From the NCBI GenBank assembly GCA_963995525.1, contig OZ023210.1, forward strand, positions 6,799,211 through 6,863,210: a stretch of 64,000 bases of DNA. The letters are read 5' to 3'. The notes beneath the pieces are model-generated. The model did not search any database, had not been told where the DNA came from, and saw only the letters and a program-made list of their open reading frames with translations. The position numbers and the translations under genes are program-made. The number at the start of each line of letters is the position of its first letter. Positions within the stretch are counted from its first letter, which is position 1. This document shows, piece by piece, positions 47,101 through 59,100 of this stretch. The DNA is from Escarpia spicata. Lineage: Eukaryota > Annelida > Polychaeta > Sabellida > Siboglinidae.

Positions 47101-50100
47101 GTTTCCATTTAAATAGCACCTGATAAAAAAAGTGATGTCACTTACAATCGTGCAATAAACAAAACTAAAGCTTGGTACCGGGCGTAACCGTTTTTGTGAA
47201 ATGCAGGTTTTATTTAAATGGAAACAAATCTGACCTGTAGTATTGATCATTAATTATTTATGTATCCATACATTTTAAAATAATTGTGTTTGTTATTTTT
47301 GTCTCAATCCACATTTTAGCTTGGTACTGGGCATAACCAGTTAAAGGTTGGCTGTTTTTTTTATTTGCACAAACATCAAATTTACAGACAATATAACAAT
47401 AACTGTTATAATGTAATGTCTACATCAAAATATTGAATATATGTGTTTACTACTAATGTTAACTTTTTAAAATAAAACATTTCTAATAATGGCACATTGG
47501 TGAGGAAGCTTGGTATCGGGTGTAACCATAAAAAAGGCTAAATAGGAATTGAAAAAAATTGGTTAGAATTATAAGATAACTGGTAGTCTACTTTGGCATC
47601 AATTTAGAATTTCCAATATTGAGTATTTTTTCGGAGGTACATGAAGTAAATGTTTAAAAATGGAAAGCCTATTTTGGCTGTTTTAGGCTATTCTAACAGG
47701 AATTAGGCCCTTTTGCTTGCATTTTTTTATATGCAATTATACATATCCTGAAAGATCTCATAGAAATTATTCCAACGATGTGTATAACTTATGTGTGAGG
47801 TTACAAATGAGGAAATAATAGGAAATAATACATTGTGGAAAGTTAAAAACAAACTGTCAGAGATAGTGGCCCTTATATGTGCAATGAAAACCATGCAAAT
47901 ATTTCATTTTATAAAGCGGAATATATCAATGATCAGCAAAAGAATAATGTATACAAAACTTACACATTTATACATCGATGACAATAGATAATTTAATGAA
48001 GTATAAAACACGGGAATATACACAATATTAGCAACGACTGGTCGGGATTTATTCCGACTTGAAAGCATTGCATTTGTAACTTTTATCATATGATTGACAT
48101 CCAGTCCAGTGTATGTTACACATTACACGTACGTTTGCAATCCGTGAGACTTGTGCTGTGAGTTGAGGGTGTTGTCTTTGCATCAGGGCACTTCTTACAA
48201 TCGTTCTGCCACGGCTTGTCCTGGTATTCCCCCCGTGGGCAATCTGTGCAGCTCTGTTGCTTGTCGTCACTGAACTTGGTTCCTTCCCTGCAGTCAGCTG
48301 ATCACACAAACATCATCTCATCTTTACAATGTGTTCATACAGATAGCATAGGTGAAGGAAGAGAGGATTAGAATGAATAAAAACATGTACAAAGAAAGTA
48401 TTGTAACAATTTAAAAATAAATGTTAGAAATATGTGACAAAGGAGACAGACAGAGGAAATGTTGAAGATGATATTAATGAATGGCACTGGGAACAGAACC
48501 AAGCTGTACAAAAGTAGATGGAAAGAAAGAGAATGGAGGAGACTGGGACATGAGCAGACACAGAAAGGGCACTGGGAACAGAACCAATCTGAAGAGAAGT
48601 AGATGGAAAGAAAGAGAGTGGAAGAGACTGGGACACGAGCAGACACAGAAAGGGCACTGGGAACAGAACCAATCTGAAGGGAAGTAGATGGAAAGAAAGA
48701 GAGTGGAAGAGACTGGAACATGGGCAGACACAGAAAGGGCACTGGGAACAGAACCAATCTGAAGGGAAGTAGATGGAACGAAAGAGAGTGGAAGAGACTG
48801 GGACATGGGCAGACACAGAAAGTGCACTGGGAACAGAACAAATCTGAAGGGAAGTAGATGGAACGAAAGAGAGTGGAAGAGACTGGGACATGGGCAGACA
48901 CAGAAACGGCACTGGGAACAGAACAAATCTGAAGGGAAGTAGATGGAAAGAAAGAGAGTGGAAGAGACTGGAACATGGGCAAACACAGAAAGGGCACTGG
49001 GAACAGAACCAATCTGAAGGGAAGTAGATGGAAAGAAAGAGAGTGGAAGAGACTGGAACATGAGCAGGCACAGAAAGGGCACTGGGAACAGAACCAATCT
49101 GAAGGGAAGTAGATGGAAAGAAAGAGAGTGGAAGAGACTGGGACATGGGCAGACACAGAAAGGGCACTGGGAACAGGACAAATCTGAAGAGAAGTAGATG
49201 GAAAGAAAGAGTGTGGAAGAGACTGGGACATGAGCAGACACAGAAAGGGCACTGGGAACAGAACCAATCTGAAGAGAAGTAGATGGAAAGAAAGAGAGTG
49301 GAAGAGACTGGGACATGAGCAGACACAGAAAGGGCACTGGGAACAGAACCAATCTGAGAGAAGTAGATGGAAAGAAAGAGAGTGGAAGAGACTGAGACAT
49401 GAGCAGAAACAGAAAGGGCACTGGGAACAGAACCAATCTGAAGAGAAGTAGATGGAAAGAAAGAGAGTGGAAGAGACTGGGACATGAGCAGACACAGAAA
49501 GGGCACTGGGAACAGAACCAATCTGAAGAGAAGTAGATGGAAAGAAAGAGAGTGGAAGAGACTAGGACATGAGCAGACACAGAAAGGGCACTGGGAACAG
49601 AACCAATCTGAAGAGAAGTAGATGGAAAGAAAGAGAGTGGAAGAGACTGGGACATGGGCAGACACAGAAAGGGCACTGGGAACAGAACCAATCTGAAGAG
49701 AAGTAGATGGAAAGAAAGAGAGTGGAAGAGACTGGGACATGAGCAGACACAGAAAGGGCACTGGGAACAGAACCAATCTGAAGAGAAGTAGATGGAAAGA
49801 AAGAGAGTGGAAGAGACTGGGACATGAGCAGACACAGAAAGGGCACTGGGAACAGAACCAATCTGAAGAGAAGTAGATGGAAAGAAAGAGAGTGGAAGAG
49901 ACTGGGACATGAGCAGACACAGAAAGGGCACTGGGAACAGAACCAATCTGAAGAGAAGTAGATGGAAAGAAAGAGAGTGGAAGAGACTGGGACATGAACA
50001 GGCACAGAAAGGGCACTGGGAACAGAACCAATCTGAAGAGTAGATGGAAAGAAAGAGAGTGGAAGAGACTGGGACATGAACAGGTACAGAAAGGGCACTG

Positions 50101-53100
50101 GGAACAGAACCAACCTGAAGAGAAGTAGATGGAAAGAAAGAGAGTGGAAGAGACTGGGACATGGGCAGACACAGAAAGGGCACTGGGAACAGAACCAATC
50201 TGAAGAGAAGTAGATGGAAAGAAAGAGAGTGGAAAAGACTGGGACATGAGCAGACACAGAAAGGGTTGATATGATGTAGTGGTGTAGCAAGTCGAGATCT
50301 ACAAATAGCTTACACAAGACCATCTCACTAATCTTATGAATATCATTCTGATGATACGACAGAGGTGACATTATCACCATATAGTAACAAAGAGATGACA
50401 CCTGCAGTTAACTCAACATGTCAGAATGTATCAGGTAGGATGCCAATTGGAAAGTGCTTGCTTAAAATGAGTTACAGTTTCATGCATGATATAATATCTC
50501 GTAAACGATAATCACAACTGGTTAATTTTTTAGTAAAGTGCTGGACAGCAAAGATGCTGAATGCAGACAATGTGAAGTTTGTGATACGCACCTATGGTAC
50601 ACTCATCCTTAGCGTGTGATCCTGGTCTCTCTGTTGTTGTATTCTCTGGACATTTCTGACATTGAGGTATTAGGTCAAAAGTCACTGCCCCGACTCGTAT
50701 CCTGTAGGTACCCCGAGGACACGGCATACACAAGCCACTTGTGAAGTTGTAACCTTCTCCATTGGCACAGTTGGCTGCAGGACAGAAATATATTAGTTGA
50801 ATAATGATGAACTTACAACAGAACACACGGTAGACTGACATGTATTTCTAAAGTTGATCATTGTAACGGGACCAGCAGCAACAAGTGATGCACAACACTA
50901 ATGGTTTTAACGAGTTTGGTTTGAAAATATGATGAATAAACTGCATTATATTAATGACACAGCTAATGTGGAATTGTTTTTAATAAACCTAACAAAGAAT
51001 ACACAATGCTAACATTGCAAGAAATACATCAACAGGTATAAACAAATCCACTGATGTACATACAACTGCGTGCTATATAAAAATCTGCTTCCATCCATGG
51101 TAATTAGCACACATACAGGCATTTCAATTGTGGGTTTATACAATAAAAATGTAAAATAGAATTACAAATATTTTTATAAAAAAATGTCAGTTATTCATCA
51201 AAACTATTTCATTTCACAACATGATGTACTAGTTGCTAGAACACATAACAAAATAGACATATACAAATTCAAATTTCTATGTAACTTTTTGCAAAGCCAC
51301 CTGGGCAGCATTTTTAAGAGTACATGTTTAATATGAATGCCATCATGCACATTAATTATATCATATCTTTGTTCTTGTATACATAACATCTTCCACCAGT
51401 TCCACCTTCAACCGCCCACCTATTTCTAGGACCAACCCCCCACTTGCTGCCACCCTCTCTCATTTGGCTGTGTCTAGCCCCTGTCTGTTCAGTTGGCATC
51501 CTCCAATCAGGAATGCACCATCTGGATCTAACTATCTGTCAAACTTTTATATACATATTGGTGAATGATAGTTACAGATCATTAATTCTTTGAGAATTTT
51601 AATCTCTTTGTAATGTACACAATTATTAGGTAATCCTGTTAATATGATTATTTCATATAATTCTATACCTTTATTTCATTAGAATTATGTTTTATTAATC
51701 ACTAATGACCCTGACAATATATTGAAAAAATAACTCCGCATACGCGGAGTTTCTACTTTGGGCCCACCTCCACGATCCGTATCATGCATGTTCATGAATA
51801 TTCGGGACTGTCCATCAGACTTCGATTAGCTACACCGAGTTAATAGATGCAAGAAATACGTCATCAACATGTATGTATATGGATTAGCCACCGCCATGCG
51901 AATGAGTCGTGACAAATAAAATAATAAAAATGAAACTTGGACCAGCTGCTGTTTATGTCCCAGATTCAGCAAAGAAAAGAAAGAAAATATATGGAATAAA
52001 CGGAGAATGAACGTAGGGACAGATGGATTGATTTAATAAAAACTCCATGCATGAAGCCGCCGATGGCAATGCCGATGTCATATTGAATGATTGGCATTGT
52101 TTTTGTTGGAATATAAATCTATGGTACTATGATGTTTCTTTTTCACCAGGTACATCTGGCTATACATTTTGAAGTGAAGTTTTAATGAAACATTTAGATA
52201 ACAGAAACTTACTGAAGCCGAGAAACATTCAATAATGAAACCATTTTATTTGCACCATAAATCCACCTGCTATTTCCATAAGCATTATCAATACATTATA
52301 CATCACTAAAGTAATTTACGGTATTTTAGTTCGAAAAATGTACATCTATAAAGAGCATAACATTATTGTCGACAAAATATTAAAATATATTGCATCAGTG
52401 TAAAAACATGTATTATTTTGTACTGGGAGTGCAATAATTATTTGTTCTGCCCATCATTTAGAGAAAGATATGGAATTTGTTTCTGTCGAACTCCTGTTTC
52501 GATAACAAATGCATGACAGCCTCTTCAGACAAGTTATTAGAAATTACATGTTCAAGATATTTACAAGAGGTGGCAAAGTTTAACTTCTTTCCTCCTAACA
52601 TCATTTCTTTAGACAGATTTGACATTCTAGATTCAAAGTACATGACCAGGGATTTACCCGCATTGTACTGAACGTCATGCTCACATCCATATGAGTAACA
52701 CATGTCTAGTAGTGTTTGTAGTCCTTTAGCAGAAGGTGCAAACAGAAGTAGATCATCGGCGTATATAAGGTGATTAACAACCATGTTACCAAGACTACAA
52801 CCGATTTGTTTTTGTGTGCAGTTGTATACTCAGATTATCCATATAGATGTTAAAAAGTAAAGGGGATAACTCCCCACCTTGCTTAACACCATTGCCTACC
52901 GAGAAGAAGTCCATGTAGGTATTTCCCCATCGTATGCAAACACATTGATTATTGAATTAATTGCCGAGTGCTCTTAAGATATATTTCAGTACATTTTGTT
53001 GTTCTAGTTTCGTTAAAAGTTTATATCGGTTGACACGATCAAACGCCTCTGATGCATCTAAAAACGCGACGTGCATAGCTGAACCATGTTCAGTGTAGAA

Positions 53101-56100
53101 CCTTAATAATTCCTTAAATGCAAACACGCATAACTCTGTTCCATGTTTAGGCTTAAAGCCAAATTGATTAGGAGTGGCTTCCAAGTACATTTCCATTCTG
53201 TTAAAAAGAACAGTGTCTATTATCTTCGAAAATATGTTCGTATTGGCCTATAATTACCTTTGTTGTTTACTCATCTATTCTTGTCTTTAATAATTGGTAC
53301 AATAACAGACTGTGAAATTTCTTTTGGTATATAACCATGCACCAGAATCGAAGACACAAGGATAGTTGAGAATCAGCGAACTTAATATGTTCTGCATTGA
53401 TACCGTCCAGACCTGGTGACTTAATTTTTGAGAGTCCATTAATAATATCCATCAGTTCAACTGCACCAACAGTCATTCCCTTATTGCCAGTGGAACAATC
53501 ATAACAAACTTTATCACATCGACTATCCTCCACATCATTAAATAAATGTTCATAATGATGCTTCCACATTGACCCGATGTTTACATCACCGTGTATATTA
53601 TCAATGTTTGTTGGAAGTTTTACTTTACTGTTCGTACAGTGCTTAATTTCTTTCCAGAATTTGCGGTGGTCTTAGTTCAGTATAGTTCACTTAACATAAA
53701 CTTGTTTCAAATTTTTTTGAAGAAGATGCTGTAGAACACAATCCAAACATGATGAGCATATTATGTTTTATTATATTTATTATGTACTCCTACTTTGCAA
53801 CATAATGACAGGATGATGTGCATTTGGATGCACAAATTGATCGGTTGCACAAATCCATTTGAAACGTAGTGATGTACATATTCCCAGCAGAAGCCACACG
53901 GAACTAATGTGGCAGAACAAAGTCAGACATCTTCTTCATTACTGTGTCAGTTAACATATTGTCCTATTAATAGCACTGCTATGCATTTTGATACACAAAG
54001 CTGTCAGATGCACACATCCATTTGAAACTTGAAGTGAGGTACAACTTCCCAGCAGATGTCACACAGAACAGAATGGGGCAGAACAAAGTCAGACATCATC
54101 TTATGTCAGGTGACCCATTGTCCAATTAATGGCACCATTAAGTAGAGCTCTTCAATTTCCTCTTTCCATCAGCTCAGCTATTTCCAATGTTCCTGCAAAT
54201 AAACAAAGTTGAATTTAGGAAACTGAGCCTAAATATGAGTTAACTAACTCAACATTGTGCAGATTAATTCAGTTTAGGCATTGGATTATGGGACTTATCA
54301 CCAAGTGTACAGCTGGCTAAATGGAAAAGAAATACAAGAGAGCCTTGTTATGCTGATTCAGTCAGACTAAAATCCCAATCCATTACTTTGGCCAACCTTT
54401 AATTTGCTTCTACATAATTACCGGTATGCATTGGTCATATACAGTGCACTCCACATAACTAAAACTCACATAAGTGAATTTTCGCTAAGTTATGTCAATC
54501 TTTTCCTCGGTCTAGGTCAAAGGTCCCAATAAGGGGACCTTCTGATAACTTTCTAGTTATCAGAAATTCCACTTATCAGTATTGTCATGGGTCCCTGGAA
54601 GTTCGACCTTATCCAGAGTGCACTGTATATTTTCCTTTATTCTTGCTCTAATAATTCATATTGTGTATAATTATACATAAGGGCCATTCTCGTGAAGTGT
54701 ACAGTAACGGTAAAGTAACATGTCAAAAATAAATGTTTAATTTGTTTTTAGCGAGTACTATTATTATGAAAAATGCTATTCACGCGAAGCAGCACAAGTT
54801 GATCTGATCTATTATTAGATATAAAAAATATATATTCATGGATAAAAACTTATGTATACTAGAGTGCAGATCTGCTGGTGTGCAAAATTCGTGCACCGCA
54901 AAATTCCGTGGCAACATGGTATTGTGTACTTTTTAACAAACCTAAATCATTTACATTGAATGATGACATGCCAGCCATGTTTACCAACAATCATAGCTGT
55001 AGCATTAAAAACAGTCTGTGAACGTATGAATTGCACATTTTTATGTTTCGGTTCAACTACCCGGTAAGTGCGGAAACGGGGATTTTTCAAAAACGGCTCA
55101 GTGGAATTTGGAAAGGCAAGACCTGTAGACATACATACCAAAATCCCAGAAAAATACATTCATGACCAGGTTAATCCTCTTGCTATGGTTGCATATACTG
55201 ATATTTTAGTGTGCATTTTTGTTCACTGCATGTCAAATATTGGACAATGCAGGTTTACTAACTAGAAAGTTCATAGTTCGAGACCCTTGCCTAAGACTAT
55301 GTTAGTTACCATAGTAGAGGCTCGACAGACTCAGTGACAGTCCCAGCGACAGCTGACACCGACTGCAGCCGTCCGCCAATGCCGGACGTTATAATTCTAT
55401 TTAACCGAAACGTTACTCGGCCGACGGCATTGGGAAGCAGGATAAATAAACAATGCATACACTTCCTACACTTATAAAAATAGCTGTCAATATACATATG
55501 TCTACAAATAGCTTATTTACAATGCCATTGCTTGAATCAACTCACCTCGGAACCAGACATGTTAGCTGTGTGTTTGACGTCACCGGTCTTTGTGTGGGTC
55601 ACTGTGCGACCATGAATATTCATTATACTCGGGCTGCAGAATTAATCATCCACGTGGCAACAAGCTCAAAATTATTCGCGTAAACACAACTGTTTATTGG
55701 CTTTTTGTGCAGATAACACCCAAATTATGCATAAACATGCAAGATATAAGTAGCAGAGAAAGTACGTATGGGAAATTAATACATTTTGATACCTCGAATG
55801 TATATTAGCTTACAAAGAATCCCTTTAAGGGTTATGATGGAAGTAAAATGTTGAAATGTTTAGTGGAGACTATATGGATGCCAGTGAAGATACACCTGGA
55901 AATAAAATATTCGAGTAGACCTTTTTGTGAAGATTGTATGTATTAGTTAATGTGTTATTAAAAATACTGTACAATTTTATCCTGATAGTCCAGTATTTAG
56001 GCCAATTTCCAGTGGTTGTAGAAACCTTGCAGGAGAGTTGGTGAGCTGCAATTTGGAAGGATGCACAGTTAACTTAAAGGATGTTTAAGAAAATGTGCAC

Positions 56101-59100
56101 ACATTTTCTATTCTCATTTTGCCCCTATCACCCTCCCCCAGAATGGAAAGAAGAAAGAGATGAACATGATAAAACTTTATTTGTTCACAAGGTACATATA
56201 CATAGCATGTATTTTGACTTAAAAACAGTAGCAATTAATGACATAATACTAATTGAATAGGAGTGAAGTAATAGCTGCAACATGCATAGTAAAACATCTT
56301 AATAATATTCCTTATAATTTTGCCTAAATATGCTTTAAATTATTTGAGTACACCTAAGTTATTTTATATAAGTTATATTATATAGTTTTGGAAAAAATAG
56401 GCAAAAAATGAAAATATTTGGGGGCCCTAAGAATGATTAAATCAAATACAGATTTCTCATGCATAGTGGCAGTACACTAAGATACGTCTCTGCAAATTAA
56501 ATTAGAGAAAACGTTGCTGAACGGTTTCTGTGATATAGCAGAGAGTGATGGCATTTGTCCGTTGGACCTTCAGCCCAATGGACTAAAAAGAATCTGGACA
56601 TCTCTTGTAGAGAGAATGGTTCTTCTTCTTTCTTTGATGCTATCATTAAGTCAAACTGAAAACGGCAGCGCTATGTTCAGTATACTCCCATTCAGTTTGG
56701 CCTAGAAAACACACTGAGTAGGATGCAATACTATAGTCGCAATTCAACATTTATGTGATTATCTCCACACTGTGCAATGAATTCCACTGTTAAAACCTGA
56801 CTTCATCAGAGTGTTGGACACCTCTGCTGCAAGAGATACTCATGATACATGTATTGCAAGACATACTCACTGACACAGTCGGATTCAAGCGCATGTCCTT
56901 CTCCGTCAGTTATCTTGTCATTGGGACATTGCAGGCACTTTGTCTGCCACTTCTCTGGCTGGTAATAACTCTGTTCGCATTTGAAGCACTCGTTCTTTGC
57001 TTCATCTAAGTATTCTCCAGGTGTGCAGTTGGCTGAAATACACATGGTTGTACAACTGTGATTGTTATCATAAACACCACCATATTGCTGTATTGGAACT
57101 GAAGCTGATGGTGGGGAAACTGCAGAAATAATTAATGATAATGACAAAACATCATGGTCATGATAAAGACACATATGTGAAGCTGTAGTTGCACAGTCGG
57201 CCTAGTGCAAACATTAATCACAAATGTTTAGAGAAATACAACTGAAAATAACAGAAAGGATTTAACTGTGCACACATTTCATTGAACAGGAACATGTCGG
57301 CATTACTATGGTACCCAGGGGCAGTATCATGAAACACACTACAGTGTACCTGGTCTGATCTATTCACATCACATAACAATGACAAATTGCTAAATCATCT
57401 AATTATCTGCTACAGCTGAAGCAGGGCACAATAAAGACACAAATAATAATCACAAACGTTTTCAGAAATACAACTGAAAATAACAGAAGTGATTTAACGG
57501 TGAATACATTTAATTGGCTGCTATGTTTTCACCAATATGTGACTCACCACAGTGAACCTGGTGTTAAGTCACATGGGTTTATTTTGGACATGAGCCAAAT
57601 ATAGCTGTCTAGATCACGTAACATCAATTTTGTGATTTTGACAGAAATGAATATACCTCATCTTACAATACAGTTTATTTTCCTCGACAAGCAATCAAAA
57701 ACTAATAAAATACCTGCATTTATGAACCCGTAGATTAAAACACAACATACAATATGAGTTAAAGGGAGTCAGTCTGTTTCTCTACCTGGAATTAGTGGGC
57801 GTAATAATTTGCAACAGTAAGTCTGCTGTGTTGAACGTGGGAAAATGGGACATCGTTGAACATCAAAGGGTATTGCAGTTAAAATCAGCCCGGCTTGGCC
57901 GTATTGCCAATAAAGCTTGTTCTGAAACTGGATGTTTTGTTTAATATTTCAACATGCTCTGGAGTCGTACCTTCCAAATTGTGAATGTTGTTATTGTCTT
58001 ACTAAACATAACTTGGCATGCAGTACACCTTCAACATAGCTAATATAGTCTAATATAGATGATTATGTTAATTAATCAATGAATAAATAAGGAGCAGACT
58101 GCCTCCGTTTAAAATTACATAGTTTCTCAAAATGTTGCTTTTTTAAAGTTTGCTTCAATTTTTTAATTAAATAAAAAACTATTGAAGACATGTTATTTCG
58201 ACAACAAGGTATAATGTTAAAGCTCATTATGTGTGAAATCTAACAGATACAAATTAAATTTCACAATTTTATGACTTAAGCCCCTTTGCTGTGTCAGGTG
58301 ATGTACCTGGTATATGTTGTGTATGAATATGTCAACATTATTGTGGTACTCCGGGTCAGTGTCATGAAACTACATGGTCTGGTTTATTCACATCAATATG
58401 TTAGCATTACTGTGGTATCCCGGGTCAGTGTCATGAAACTACCTGGTCTGTTTTATTCACATCAATATGTCAGCATTACTGTGGTACCCCAGGTCAGTGT
58501 CATGAAACTACCTGGTCTGTTTTCTTCATATCAATAATGGCAATGCTAAATCACCTAATGGTCCGCTATTGTTGAGTTACTGCTGTCGACAGCCTACAGC
58601 TATGAGGGGTCTGGTGCAACATGCAGCATGTTTCTTAGGTTACGACTAATACATTATTGTGCACAGAAGAATATTAGGACATACAAGTGGACACTACATT
58701 GGTGACAGTGACAAACATTCAAACACATACCAGTGATGCAGTCGCTAGAAAGTATCGATCCAGTTCCACTGGTGATCATTCCATTCTCACAAAGTGTGCA
58801 TTTGTCCGCGCCTTTCTTATCCTTGTAATACCCCCTTTGGCACTCCGCACATTTTCCAACTATTCCCTCATGACTAGGATCACAATCAGCTGATATCTGT
58901 TAACAGTACGCGTAGCATTCAGGGACAAGACCACGTTATGCAATACTTATGCAATGGCGTAATTGGCGACATCAGACATTCATTTATCCTGGAACGAAGT
59001 TAAATTCAAACTACTGAAATGGTGATAACGCCTGCCGTTGTTCCATGGTAGGTGTATGCAAGTTTAGGATAGTTTGGGGCATCGCGGCCCACTAGGAAAA

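Noticed and set aside
48424..50247. 607-codon open frame on the minus strand
   Set aside because: Made wholly of the 85-bp minisatellite; three frames are open alike and the flanking gene A exons do not need it.
54947..55159. 70-codon minus-strand frame between gene A repeats 2 and 3
   Set aside because: Has no cysteine pattern of the GCC2 or EGF type and no matching phase-1 splice sites.
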